From assembly GCA_003193925.1 (NCBI GenBank), contig PSPG01000001.1:124001-188000 (forward strand): a DNA stretch of 64,000 nt, in the 5' to 3' direction. This stretch comes from Candidatus Thalassarchaeum betae. GTDB lineage: Archaea > Thermoplasmatota > Poseidoniia > Poseidoniales > Thalassarchaeaceae. The notes under the pieces are model-generated. The model ran no database searches. It was given only the letters and a program-made list of their open reading frames with translations, and was not told where the DNA came from. Both the position numbers and the translations under genes were made by a program. Within the stretch, counting starts at the first letter, position 1; every line of letters starts with the position of its first letter. Shown piece by piece: positions 51,727-60,967 of the stretch.

Positions 51727-52800
51727 TCACATCTGCGTTCTGCGCCGCGGCTCGTGGAACTTCAGACCGCTCTCGATGCCGCCAGCGCGGGCCATCAGCA
51801 GGATGTCCTCGGTGAACTCCCTCTGGGTCTTGGCCGAGGACAAGCAGTAGAAGTTGCTCGAGACCGTGATCTTAGACGGAAGACTCTCGGTGACTCGGAC
51901 CCACGAGTCATCGGACTTTGTGGCCCTCGGGTCTGCCAGCACCTGCTCGTACACCGACTCGCAGAACTCGCGCAAGGAACTCCCGTCGCTGTCCCCCTCG
52001 AACTCGAAGCTCGGGCGGATCCTGCGGAACCTCCGTTGGCTGAAGTTCTCGACCGGTGAGTTGGTGATGTTTGAGTTAGGAATGGTCACCATAGTGTCCG
52101 CCCCGGTCCTCAGCATGGTCGTGCGCAGGCCGATGGTGATGACCTCCCCCTCGACTCCGTCTACGATGATCCAGTCGCCGACGTGGAACGGCTGGTCCAC
52201 GATGATCGAGATGGCGCCGAAGACGTTGGCGACCGAGTCTCGGGCTGCCAGCGCGAGCGCCAGACCGGTGATACCGAGACCGGCGATGAGCCCGTTCAGG
52301 TTGACGCCGAAGAGTCCTGCGACGACGAAGAATCCGACTACTACCACGGCGAGCCTGCCAATCGACTCAGCAACGCTCGCGAGAGAGCGGCGAGCCGCCA
52401 TGTTGTCTCCCTCGACTACGATGAAGGCGTCGAGGTAGTCGACCAGCCTGTAGGCTGTCAGAAGCATGAGAATTACGAAGCCAGCCCAGGCAGCGGTCGC
52501 GACATCCTCCATCAGCGCGGCGTCCCATACAGGCTCGGTGTTGGTTGCGAGCCAGTCCAGAGAGTACCACATCATCAAGAAGACAACCATCCACCTGAGT
52601 GACTTGGGGGCGAACAGGTTCCCGGCATCTATCCTCTCAATCTTGGAGAAGATGTCCATCAGTCGGGGGAAGATCATCCTCCTGGACATGACTCCAGTTG
52701 CTACACTGAGCACCGCGCAGGCGATTACAACAATCAGAGTGCCGGTCGAGAACCCGCCAATCACGGCCTCGCCCTCCATGAATTCATCGAGCATTTCCAT
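51727..52800 (-). CDS. mscS: Small-conductance mechanosensitive channel, MscS family
   Basis: About 357 residues from ATG 52800 ('MEMLDEFMEGEAVIGG'); the longer ORF to 53145 starts inside the carboxypeptidase region and is wrong. Four to five transmembrane helices are followed by the signature pore and beta-domain: 'GLGITGLALALAARDSVANVFGAISIIVDQPF', 'HVGDWIIVDGVEGEVITIGLRTTMLRT' and 'VTIPNSNITNSPVENFSQR'. It opens under membrane tension to release solutes. The N-terminus has an extra hydrophobic segment. Divergent from the carboxypeptidase gene, about 100 bases apart. Confidence 0.92.
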   Translation of the reverse strand: MEMLDEFMEGEAVIGGFSTGTLIVVIACAVLSVATGVMSRRMIFPRLMDIFSKIERIDAGNLFAPKSLRWMVVFLMMWYSLDWLATNTEPVWDAALMEDVATAAWAGFVILMLLTAYRLVDYLDAFIVVEGDNMAARRSLASVAESIGRLAVVVVGFFVVAGLFGVNLNGLIAGLGITGLALALAARDSVANVFGAISIIVDQPFHVGDWIIVDGVEGEVITIGLRTTMLRTGADTMVTIPNSNITNSPVENFSQRRFRRIRPSFEFEGDSDGSSLREFCESVYEQVLADPRATKSDDSWVRVTESLPSKITVSSNFYCLSSAKTQREFTEDILLMARAGGIESGLKFHEPRRRTQM

Positions 52801-52899
52801 GCTCCGGCCGAGGACCCCTCCCTCAAAAAGGCAACCCCGGTCCTGTGGACCGCTCTGCGAGGGATTGAATACCGTCCCTATGGTCGCAGAGACGTTCCC

Positions 52900-55080
52900 A
52901 TGTCGTCTAATGCGACCCCGCGAGCCGGGGATGATGAAGCACGACTCCGGCGAGTTCCGGTGACTGCGATGCTGCTTCCGTTGCTGCTTTCGGTTATCGC
53001 CCCGGCGTCCTTGCTGGCACCCGTCGGTGCTCAGGACGACCCCCCCGGCTACGCTCCGGAGGACATCTGGTCGGACGAGTACGTATCCCAGATATTCCCT
53101 TGGGGCAACCCCCAAGACGAGCGAGTCCAGTTCAGGATGTATCACGACTACTTCACGATGAAGGACAGGATGCAGTTCCTCGCCGATCGCAACCCCGACA
53201 TCATATCATTCCATGAAGGACTCATCGGCGGCATCAACTCCCGTGGCAACGAGATGGGCTCCGATGACTATGAGGGCTGGTACTACAACCACGCCAGTCC
53301 TTGGGTGAAGATCACAGCGGACGTAACCGGAGGAGATTGCAACGACTTCGTCGGAGACTGCGGCAACTACGCTGACCGTCCCGATGTCATGTTCGTAGGT
53401 AACCACCACGCAAGGGAGTGGATGTCCTACACCGTACCGATGTTGTTCATTGAGACCTTGGTGTACTACTACGGTCAGGCCGGGGTGGACAACGACGGCG
53501 ACGGCCTGATTGACGAGGATGGCTGGGACGGCATCGACAACGATGGGGATTGTTTGAGGCTCGATGCTAGCATTCAGGACTACAATGGCGACGGCGTTGC
53601 ATGCGGTCCCGGGGACTTGGGAGTGGACGAGGACTTCTCGGAGCAGTTCATCACCGACCTCGTCAATTCGAGGGAGATCTATGTGATTCCCATGCTCAAC
53701 GTCGACGGCAATCGCTACGATCGTGAGGAGTACTGCGGCGAGACCGCATGGGAGAACTGCAGGACCAGCGGTTGGAGGAAGAACCTGCGAGACAACACCG
53801 TGACAGGAGTGACACCTTTGCCGGACATCGATGAGGAGGTCGACGAGGGCTGCGACGGGGTCGACCTGAATCGCAACTACCAGTTCGAGTGGGGCGCGCC
53901 TCTCGGCGCGACCGGACCGCTCTTTCCGGGGATGTGCTACGCCGACGGGCCGAACAACGATGTCTACAACGGACCGGTCGACACCGTCGACAACGATGAG
54001 GACGGCAAACTCAACGAGGATCACGTCGACGGCAAGGACGACGACGCGGACGGTCTGGTAGACGAGGACTGGATGGGCGGGCACAGCGAGCCTGAGACCA
54101 AGTTCATCCAGGATTTGACCGAGATGAATGACGACGACGGCGACGGGTCTTCCGAATTCAAGACCACGATCACATGGCACTCGTACTCAGAGCTGGTCCT
54201 ATGGCCATGGGGGCACTGCACCGACTGCATCACCCCCGATGACGTGTATCTCATCTATCATGGGAACATCATGGCTCAGATGACAGATTACGCCCCGATG
54301 CAGTCATCAGACCTGTACCCGACCACCGGAGACTTCTGCGACTGGCATTACGGGGTCCACGATTCTTACTGCTATACCATAGAGATCGGCAACGCCTTCC
54401 ACGAGCTTCCCGAGGACATCGCCCATACCGCAGTTCGAAATCTGGGGATTTCATTCTACATGTCGGAGATTGCCGATGACCCCCGATACAGGGCGATCGT
54501 GGGGATCGAGAACACCACCACCCGTCAGTGGCTGGCAGACCCCGCCAATGTCACTGTCCCGGAGAACGGCGACATACCCATCGAGTTGTGCCTCGATGTC
54601 GCATTCCCCTACACCACTCAGATCGAGCGCACACATCTCATGTGGCGCTTCGTCGAGCCAACTAGGCAGCAGAACGACTTCGGCCCGACAGAATGGGTCG
54701 AAGTCCCATGGAAGATGTCCGCGTTCGCAGAGACTGAGGACCCCTGCGTGCTTCTAGACGGTGCCAACGGCACCCTACTCTCCGCGGACATCCCACTTCC
54801 AGATACCTCGGTCGGCAAGATCCAGTACAAGGCGATGCTAGGCACTACCAACGGGGCCTTCCCGTTCACCTACCCATCCGTGGAGGAGGGATGGAACTAC
54901 TACGAGTTGACGATTCCATACCGGGCCTCCTTCGGCTCTTCGATTCTGGCTGTCCTGATGTTCCTGGTGATAGCCAGCTTCGTCTGGGGCGGCCTCGGCT
55001 ACACCCTGCGGGCGATGTTCGACGATGAGCGTGGCGTGATCGGGCTGCCCGATGAAATTGGCTCGGGTGACGGAGGATGA
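52900..55080 (+). CDS. Secreted, membrane-tethered zinc carboxypeptidase (M14) with calcium-binding insertions
   Basis: 726 residues. Signal peptide 'MLLPLLLSVIAPASLLAPVGAQ' near residue 25. Catalytic M14 sites in order: 'VGNHHAREWMSYTVP' (HxxE, about 170), 'DGVDLNRNYQFEWG' (substrate Arg/Asn), 'TITWHSYSELVLWPWG' (third zinc His, about 424) and 'CYTIEIGNAFHELP' (catalytic Glu, about 494). Several DxDxDG-like calcium loops are inserted ('DNDGDGLIDEDGW', 'DNDEDGKLNEDHVDGKDDDADG'). A beta-domain follows and a single helix 'SSILAVLMFLVIASFVWGGLGY' anchors the C-terminus. It should trim peptides outside the cell. ATGA overlap with the next gene (SNF symporter) implies co-translation. Confidence 0.88.
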   Translation: MSSNATPRAGDDEARLRRVPVTAMLLPLLLSVIAPASLLAPVGAQDDPPGYAPEDIWSDEYVSQIFPWGNPQDERVQFRMYHDYFTMKDRMQFLADRNPDIISFHEGLIGGINSRGNEMGSDDYEGWYYNHASPWVKITADVTGGDCNDFVGDCGNYADRPDVMFVGNHHAREWMSYTVPMLFIETLVYYYGQAGVDNDGDGLIDEDGWDGIDNDGDCLRLDASIQDYNGDGVACGPGDLGVDEDFSEQFITDLVNSREIYVIPMLNVDGNRYDREEYCGETAWENCRTSGWRKNLRDNTVTGVTPLPDIDEEVDEGCDGVDLNRNYQFEWGAPLGATGPLFPGMCYADGPNNDVYNGPVDTVDNDEDGKLNEDHVDGKDDDADGLVDEDWMGGHSEPETKFIQDLTEMNDDDGDGSSEFKTTITWHSYSELVLWPWGHCTDCITPDDVYLIYHGNIMAQMTDYAPMQSSDLYPTTGDFCDWHYGVHDSYCYTIEIGNAFHELPEDIAHTAVRNLGISFYMSEIADDPRYRAIVGIENTTTRQWLADPANVTVPENGDIPIELCLDVAFPYTTQIERTHLMWRFVEPTRQQNDFGPTEWVEVPWKMSAFAETEDPCVLLDGANGTLLSADIPLPDTSVGKIQYKAMLGTTNGAFPFTYPSVEEGWNYYELTIPYRASFGSSILAVLMFLVIASFVWGGLGYTLRAMFDDERGVIGLPDEIGSGDGG

Positions 55081-56891
55081 ACCCGCAGTCCGAGCCCTCC
55101 TCGGACCAGTTCAGTGGCCGTCTCGGACTCATCTTCGCCACCATCGGTGCCGCCATCGGCACTGGCAACATCTGGCGCTTCCCGAGGATGGTAGGCGCCA
55201 ACGGCGGCGGCTCCTTCCTCGTGCCGTGGCTCCTCTTCCTATTCCTCTGGTCGATTCCGCTCATCATCGCCGAGTTCGCGCTGGGCAAGCGCAGCAGGAC
55301 CGGGACCGTCGGCACCTTCCGCATCTTCGCCGGCCGCAACTTCGCTTGGTTGGGGCTGTGGACGGCGTGGATTTCGACTGCAATCGGCTTCTACTACGCA
55401 GTAGTAACAGGATGGTGCCTCAACTACTTCCAAGCCGCCATGCGGGGCGGACTGGCCGAGGGTGTCGACACCATTGAGGTCTGGAACAACTTCCTCCAGG
55501 CACCCGGCCAGGTCATCATCTTCCAAGCGGTCGCGATACTGATCACGATGGCCGCCATCTGGCGCGGGGCGAGGGCCATCGAGAAGGCCAACGTCTGGCT
55601 GATGACATCCCTCTTCGTTCTCCTGTTCGTCGCCCTCTTCCTCGCTTTCGTGATGGACTTCGAGGACGGCACCCTCGACGGCTTCGTCTTCATGTTCACC
55701 ATCCAGCCCGAGTATCTGATGCAGCCTGAGACCTGGATCAACGGCCTCTCGCAGTCAGCATGGTCCTGCTCTGCCGGGATGGGCATGGCCATCACCTACT
55801 CGGTGTACATGCGCAAGGACGAGGACACCACCCTCAACGCCGCCACTATGTGCCTAGCCAACAACAGCGTCTCGATCATCGCAGGACTCACCGTGATGAT
55901 GGCTGTGTTCGCAGTGGTCGACGACCCGCTCAGCGCGGTCGGCGGCGGCAGTTCGGCAATCACCTTCCTCGTACTGCCGGAGGTCTTCGCGCAGGCCCCA
56001 GGCGGCCCCGCGACCCAGCTTCTGATGGTCGCAGTCTTCTTCCTCGCCCTCTCGTTCGCAGCGCTGACCTCGATGATCTCGACAGTCGAGCTGTGCGTGC
56101 GCAACTTCGTCGACCACGGCGTCGACCGCTCGCAGGCGGTCGGCTTCACCGGCGCGGCCATCTTCCTCTTCGGCCTGCCGAGCGCGGGTCTGTGGATCCT
56201 CGTGGACGACTCGACAGGCGTGGCCTTCCCGCAGTTCCTCGAGGTGCAGGACCACATCTGGGGCTACGGCCTGCTGTTCAGCGGGTTGTTCATCGCCTAC
56301 AGCATCTGGAAGTACGGCTGGAGCCGTTACAAGTCGTGGCAGGAGGAGAACGAGGTCGAGGACTTCGACATGGGAGACTACGTGGAGAACGGCGTCTCGG
56401 CGTTCCGCGACGACTTCATCAACACCGGCGACAACGACTGGTGGATCGGGCGCTGGTGGGACGTCATCATGTACATCGGGTTCCCGGCGATGTTCTCCAT
56501 CCTGATACTCTCCTACTTCGCCGACCTGCTGACCACCGTGCACGACCCGTGGAACCCCTCGAACCCGGACGGCATCTCAATCATCCTGCTGTTCTGGGGG
56601 GTCACGGCATCCATCTTCTTCTCGCTGAACAAGTATGTCCTCGTCAACCGGATGGTCCCGACGACCGACTCCCGGTGGCCTCTCTATATCTTCTCAAGAG
56701 ACTTCGAGCTTGAGCCGCGCCCGCTGTTCCGCAACGTCCCCGAGGGCGCGGACGCGTCGATTGACATGCTGCCGGGAGGCGACGACCCGTTCGTCGTACA
56801 GTCCGGGGCAGAATTACCGGATTCATTCGTCGACGAACACGGCGAGATCCGCAGCCACTCTATGGCAACAGTTGAAGCGGAATTCGCGTGA
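55077..56891 (+). CDS. Sodium:neurotransmitter symporter (SNF) family transporter
   Basis: 604 residues with about 12 transmembrane helices. TM1 signature 'GLIFATIGAAIGTGNIWRFP' plus 'MVGANGGGSFLVPWLLFL' is diagnostic of the LeuT/SLC6 family, with the unwound TM1 sodium and substrate site, and 'AWSCSAGMGMAITYSVYMRKD' matches TM6. TM7-8 follow ('STVELCVRNFVDHG'). It imports amino acids or similar small solutes with Na+. The acidic C-terminal tail of about 80 residues is unusual. Overlaps the upstream carboxypeptidase gene by four bases, which links peptide trimming with amino acid uptake. Confidence 0.93.
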   Translation: MNPQSEPSSDQFSGRLGLIFATIGAAIGTGNIWRFPRMVGANGGGSFLVPWLLFLFLWSIPLIIAEFALGKRSRTGTVGTFRIFAGRNFAWLGLWTAWISTAIGFYYAVVTGWCLNYFQAAMRGGLAEGVDTIEVWNNFLQAPGQVIIFQAVAILITMAAIWRGARAIEKANVWLMTSLFVLLFVALFLAFVMDFEDGTLDGFVFMFTIQPEYLMQPETWINGLSQSAWSCSAGMGMAITYSVYMRKDEDTTLNAATMCLANNSVSIIAGLTVMMAVFAVVDDPLSAVGGGSSAITFLVLPEVFAQAPGGPATQLLMVAVFFLALSFAALTSMISTVELCVRNFVDHGVDRSQAVGFTGAAIFLFGLPSAGLWILVDDSTGVAFPQFLEVQDHIWGYGLLFSGLFIAYSIWKYGWSRYKSWQEENEVEDFDMGDYVENGVSAFRDDFINTGDNDWWIGRWWDVIMYIGFPAMFSILILSYFADLLTTVHDPWNPSNPDGISIILLFWGVTASIFFSLNKYVLVNRMVPTTDSRWPLYIFSRDFELEPRPLFRNVPEGADASIDMLPGGDDPFVVQSGAELPDSFVDEHGEIRSHSMATVEAEFA

Positions 56892-58339
56892 GTCCGACCA
56901 TGTCCGAGCCGGCACGCTGGGAGCTCCGCTGGTCCGAGGTCGCAGTTCTTGATGGCAACGCTGCGGCGTTGGGCATCGATGAATCCTCTCTGATGGATGC
57001 CGCCGGCATGGCGCTGGCCGAGGCGGCAGCAGAGATGGCCGACGGAGCGGTGCTGGTGCTGTGCGGGCCGGGCAACAACGGCGGCGATGGCTTCGTCGCC
57101 GCGCGTTACCTGCGTGAGTGGGGCACCGAGGTGTCCGTGTTGGCCAGTCATGCCATCTCGCGCGGCGAGACCGCGCGCGAGGCCCGGAGATCGACAGGAG
57201 CGGAGGTCCGCGTCTGGCCGGAGCAGCCGTCCGGGGAGAGGACCCTCGTGGTCGACTGCTTGCTCGGTGCTGGGGCTGCGGGCCCCGGGTACAGCCTCAG
57301 GGGACCAATCAAGGAGATTGCGGCGTGGGCTGGGGGGCTCGGACTACCGGTCCTGGCATGTGACATCCCAACAGGCTTGGGAGGGCCCGACGCTCTGCAA
57401 GCGGATGCCACAATTACATTCCATAGTATGAAGGAGGGATTGGCCTCAACCGGCTCGGGGGTTGTAACAGTGGCGCCGCTTCCCTGGCCGGCCGATGTGG
57501 AGAATTGCGGCTCTGGCGATGCGGCCCGCTATCCGCCACTGGATGCCTCGGCTCGCAAGGGCGACCGCGGCAGGTTGTGGGTCATCGGCGGCGGGCCGTA
57601 CCACGGCGCTCCCCTACTCGCAGGCATGGCCGCCGCTCGCAGCGGTTGCGACCTCGTCCACGTGGCGATGCCGAGCGCTGCCGCGGCAAGGGCCGAGTGG
57701 CCGCCGACTCTGATTCCCGAGGTCCTGCCTGACGAGGACAAGCTGACCGAGGCCTCACTCGCACACGTAGCCAGCGCGTTCGGAGCCCGTGGAGCACAGG
57801 CGTTGGTGATCGGGCCGGGACTGGGCAGGGACGAGGCCACCATGCACGCGGTAGGCGCACTCCTCAAGCAGGCTTCGCAGAAGGGCATCCCAGTGGTGGT
57901 CGACGCTGACGCAATCAACGCCCTACCCAAGGGGGCATGGCCAGTCGGCCTGCAAGGTGTTGCGACCCCCCACCCCAAGGAGGCCGAGCGCTGGCTCGAA
58001 GGAGCATCACCAGTGGAGGCCTTGGCCGACTGCTCGGGTGAGTCGGTGACCATCGTGGTCACCGGACCCGAGGACTCCCTCACCGGCCCGGAGGGCCGGG
58101 TCTGCCGCGCCACCGGCGGTCACTCTCGCATGGCTGTGGGCGGCACTGGCGACCTTCTTGCTGGGACGATAGGCGGGCTGCTTGCCCAAGGCATGGCAGC
58201 TTGGCCGGCAGCGAGACTCGGCTGCGCGCTGCTGCGCGAGGCCGGTGCGCGCGCAGCCCAGGGCACGGGCCCCGGGCTGCTCGCGGAGGACGTTCCCGTG
58301 GAGCTAGCCAGAGTCCTGTCGGAGTGGACCGAGGGCTAG
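56888..58339 (+). CDS. nnr: Bifunctional NAD(P)HX epimerase/dehydratase
   Basis: 483 residues. The N-terminal YjeF_N epimerase part has 'LMDAAGMALAEAAAEM', 'VLCGPGNNGGDGFVAARYL', 'VDCLLGAGAAGP' and 'CDIPTGLGG'. The C-terminal dehydratase part has 'LWVIGGGPYHGAPLLAGMAAARSGCDLVHVAMP', 'LVIGPGLGRDEATMH', 'VVDADAINAL', 'TPHPKEAERWL' and 'MAVGGTGDLLAGTIGGLLAQG'. Both activities repair hydrated NADH and NADPH, as in the fused bacterial and archaeal Nnr proteins. GTG 56888 overlaps the symporter's stop; ATG 56900 is possible. The gene runs into gtrA with one intervening base. Confidence 0.93.
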   Translation: MSPTMSEPARWELRWSEVAVLDGNAAALGIDESSLMDAAGMALAEAAAEMADGAVLVLCGPGNNGGDGFVAARYLREWGTEVSVLASHAISRGETAREARRSTGAEVRVWPEQPSGERTLVVDCLLGAGAAGPGYSLRGPIKEIAAWAGGLGLPVLACDIPTGLGGPDALQADATITFHSMKEGLASTGSGVVTVAPLPWPADVENCGSGDAARYPPLDASARKGDRGRLWVIGGGPYHGAPLLAGMAAARSGCDLVHVAMPSAAAARAEWPPTLIPEVLPDEDKLTEASLAHVASAFGARGAQALVIGPGLGRDEATMHAVGALLKQASQKGIPVVVDADAINALPKGAWPVGLQGVATPHPKEAERWLEGASPVEALADCSGESVTIVVTGPEDSLTGPEGRVCRATGGHSRMAVGGTGDLLAGTIGGLLAQGMAAWPAARLGCALLREAGARAAQGTGPGLLAEDVPVELARVLSEWTEG

Positions 58340-58340
58340 C

Positions 58341-58814
58341 ATGCTGGTGAGCGAGGAGTACCCGTGGCGCAAGCTGCTGCGCGAGTACGCGACCTACTGC
58401 GCTGTGGGCTGCATCAACGTCGTGGTCTTCTTCGTGCTCTACGATTGGCTGTACGGAATGGGTCTGTCCGAGCGGTTCCCGGCCGCCAGCGCATGGGCGA
58501 TCGCCTACTTCGTCAGTTCTTGGCAGGCGCACTTCCTGCACCGTTGGCTCACCTTCGAGTCACCGACCGGATACACCCGGAGCCTCACCGTGATGATGGT
58601 GATCTACACCATTCTGTGGGCTATCTCGACCGTCTCGATAGCCTACTTCAGCGACACCCTCGGATACAATCACCTCTATTCGTGGGCCGCCAACACAGCA
58701 GCCTTCGGGTTCCTCACCTTCCTCGCACTGCGAATCTTCGCGTTCCCGCTCTCGGACGGCCGCATCACGCGCAAAGAACGCCTCGAGCAGTACAAAGAGC
58801 GGCGTAGGGCTTGA
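58341..58814 (+). CDS. GtrA family membrane protein
   Basis: 157 residues with four transmembrane segments. 'LREYATYCAVGCINVVVFFVLYDWLY', 'AWAIAYFVSSWQAHFLHRWLTFES' (the common xWxxNRxWTF-like core of GtrA) and 'FLTFLALRIFAFPLSDGR' give the family order. GtrA proteins are thought to flip polyprenyl-linked sugars across the membrane for surface glycan assembly. Lies in the carboxypeptidase-symporter-nnr-gtrA-hisS run on the plus strand. Basic tail 'KERLEQYKERRRA'. Confidence 0.8.
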   Translation: MLVSEEYPWRKLLREYATYCAVGCINVVVFFVLYDWLYGMGLSERFPAASAWAIAYFVSSWQAHFLHRWLTFESPTGYTRSLTVMMVIYTILWAISTVSIAYFSDTLGYNHLYSWAANTAAFGFLTFLALRIFAFPLSDGRITRKERLEQYKERRRA

Positions 58815-58838
58815 AGTGGGCTTGTTCGTGGCGCGGCC

Positions 58839-60095
58839 GTGACCCAGGGGGTACGAGGCACCCGGGACTTCTATCCCGGGGACATGCGGGTACGCAACTG
58901 GCTGTTCGACAACTTCCGCAGCGCTGCGCGCAGCCACGGCTTTGAGGAGTACGACTCCCCGGTGCTCGAGTACGAGGAGCTCTACACCCGCAAGCAGGGC
59001 GAGGAGATAACCCAGCAGTTGTACAACTTCGAGGACAAGGGCGAGCGCAGGGTCGCTCTGCGCCCTGAGATGACGCCGTCCCTCGCTCGCATGGTGATGG
59101 CCAGAGCCAGTGCTCTGCCCACGCCGATCAAGTGGTTCTCGATTCCGCAGTGCTGGCGCTACGAACGCACCCAACGCGGACGCGGGCGCGAACACTACCA
59201 GTGGAACGTAGACGTCTGGGGCACGGAGGCGCTGGAGGCTGACGTCGAACTGCTTTCGGTGCTCGTGACCTTCTTCGAGGGGGTCGGCCTGAGCGCCGAC
59301 GACCTCGTCATCAGTATCAGCAGCCGCAAGGTGCTCGAGGAGGTGCTCGGCTCGCTCGGGATCTCAGGGGATGCCTTCGCGGCGACCTGCATCGTCGTCG
59401 ACAAGATGGGCAAACTCCCGGACGATGTCGTCGCAGAGCAACTCGCAGAGCAGGGACTTGGCGCGGATGCGGTAGCCACCATCCAGTCGACTCTGGCACT
59501 CAGGGATCTGGATTCGCTCGCAGGAGCGCTGGGTGGGGGCAGCGCAGCCGTGGCAGAGCTGGTGGCATTGTTCGATTTGGTCGATGCCTATGGCATCGCA
59601 GACTGGGTCGCCTTCGACGCCTCGGTGGTACGGGGGCTGGCCTACTACACCGGACCCGTCTTCGAGGCGCACGACCGCGCCGGAAATCTTCGCGCCATCT
59701 GTGGCGGCGGGCGCTACGACAGGCTGCTGTCGAGCCTCGGCGGCAACGACATGCCGGCCACCGGCTTCGGCTTCGGTGACATGGTCATCATGGAGCTGCT
59801 GATGGAAGAGGGACTCGTGCCAGACTTGCCTTCGGGCAACGAGGACATCGTAATCGCCCTGAGCGAGGATCTCCGACCTGCCGCTATGTCGGTCGCCGCC
59901 AGGCTGAGGGCCAGCGGGCGCTCGGTCGACCTAGTGCTCGAGGACAAGCGCATGAAGTGGGCCTTCCGGCACGCCGAGCGCAGCGGCGCTCAGAGGCTGG
60001 TGATGGTCATGCCCGAGGAGTGGGCCGCCGGCAATGTCAGGATCAAGCAGCTCGAAAGCGGCGAGGAGTCAGACGTCGCCTTGGGCGATCTGTGA
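58839..60095 (+). CDS. hisS: Histidyl-tRNA synthetase
   Basis: 418 residues, usual size. Class II motifs: 'GVRGTRDFYPGDMRVRNWLF' near the start, motif 2 'CWRYERTQRGRGREHYQWNVDVWG', the HisA and HisB boxes 'RGLAYYTGPVFEAHDRAG' and 'GGGRYDRLLSSLGG', then the C-terminal anticodon-binding domain with 'KRMKWAFRHAERSGAQRLVMV' and 'VRIKQLESGEE'. It charges tRNA-His. Start is GTG 58839 ('VTQGVRGTRDF'), 24 bases after gtrA. It ends flush against a convergent gene. Confidence 0.96.
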   Translation: MTQGVRGTRDFYPGDMRVRNWLFDNFRSAARSHGFEEYDSPVLEYEELYTRKQGEEITQQLYNFEDKGERRVALRPEMTPSLARMVMARASALPTPIKWFSIPQCWRYERTQRGRGREHYQWNVDVWGTEALEADVELLSVLVTFFEGVGLSADDLVISISSRKVLEEVLGSLGISGDAFAATCIVVDKMGKLPDDVVAEQLAEQGLGADAVATIQSTLALRDLDSLAGALGGGSAAVAELVALFDLVDAYGIADWVAFDASVVRGLAYYTGPVFEAHDRAGNLRAICGGGRYDRLLSSLGGNDMPATGFGFGDMVIMELLMEEGLVPDLPSGNEDIVIALSEDLRPAAMSVAARLRASGRSVDLVLEDKRMKWAFRHAERSGAQRLVMVMPEEWAAGNVRIKQLESGEESDVALGDL

Positions 60096-60914
60096 TCACT
60101 CTTCGCGAGAGAGTCTGCTAGCACCGACCGCGGCCAGTGCCAGAGCACCGATGCCGGCTACGAGTCCGAATCCCGGTAGAGCATCTGATACCGCGTCTCC
60201 GATTCCACCGTCACCACCGCCTTCTCCAGGGATGGTCTGGTTAACTACAGGGAACCCGACTTCAGCACTGTCATTGCCAGGTGTATGGTAATACATCCTA
60301 AATGAACCGCCACAATAGAAGAAGATACAAGTGAAGGGACTGTCATAACCAGGATACGAATACTCAACCCTAAGTTGAGGTTCCTGAGTGCGATTAAATC
60401 TGGTCATATTTTTATCAATGTTGATATCCCAAGTCACAGTGTCATCCTGACCGGATCTATCAACCGAAGGAAACTCCTGCCTCGCTATTTGAAAAGTCCC
60501 TTTGTACAATGTTAGATTCAGATTCTCGCACTTCCGATCACCTGTACACTCACCGTCAGCATCAATATTGAAATTCAGTAAAATCTGAATAGTTCCATTC
60601 GGGTTAAGATACATGTCTTGCTTGAATGACTCCTCCATCTTGCAGGTGTAGTCCATCTCAATTTGCTGTCCATTCTGATTTGGCCACACTTCTTCCCCGT
60701 ATCCTTGTTCGGCTGAACCAGTAGTATCGTTTCCATCAAAATGAGCAAAACAATTGCTTAGGTCATCATTTCCATAGATGTGCATGTGGGGATTGTCGAC
60801 AGAGGGCTGCTTGGGGTCCTGAACCACATCCTGCGCGCTCGCGGGCGCGGCCACGGCCGACAGGGCTAGCAGCAGGGCCAGTCCCAAGGCGTGTGCAGCA
60901 TGGTGCGTCTGCAT
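60096..60914 (-). CDS. Secreted PGF-CTERM-anchored protein, unknown, with AT-rich core
   Basis: 272 residues from ATG 60914. Signal peptide 'MQTHHAAHALGLALLLALSAVAAPASA' and a C-terminal 'DALPGFGLVAGIGALALAAVGASRLSREE', a PGF motif with hydrophobic helix and basic tail, predict a surface protein anchored by an archaeosortase-like system. The middle (residues 30-240) is beta-rich with many Asn, several glycosylation sequons ('NDT', 'NGT', 'NLT', 'NMT') and a cysteine set ('CKMEES', 'CTGDRKC'). The coding bases of that middle part are visibly more AT-rich than both ends and the neighbouring genes. No family recognised. Confidence 0.68.
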   Translation of the reverse strand: MQTHHAAHALGLALLLALSAVAAPASAQDVVQDPKQPSVDNPHMHIYGNDDLSNCFAHFDGNDTTGSAEQGYGEEVWPNQNGQQIEMDYTCKMEESFKQDMYLNPNGTIQILLNFNIDADGECTGDRKCENLNLTLYKGTFQIARQEFPSVDRSGQDDTVTWDINIDKNMTRFNRTQEPQLRVEYSYPGYDSPFTCIFFYCGGSFRMYYHTPGNDSAEVGFPVVNQTIPGEGGGDGGIGDAVSDALPGFGLVAGIGALALAAVGASRLSREE

Positions 60915-60967
60915 GTTTCCGACTCCAAATGCTCCCTGTTTGAGACTTACCCCGTTCTGGGCCCCCT

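Noticed and set aside
52801-53145. N-terminal extension of the MscS ORF
   Set aside because: Residues 1-115 are antisense to the carboxypeptidase start and non-hydrophobic; ATG 52800 begins the channel.
53206-54180. 324-residue minus-strand ORF opposite the carboxypeptidase
   Set aside because: It is an exact antisense shadow of a well-supported M14 gene in GC-rich DNA; its product is a low-complexity Val/Asp/His mix without motifs.
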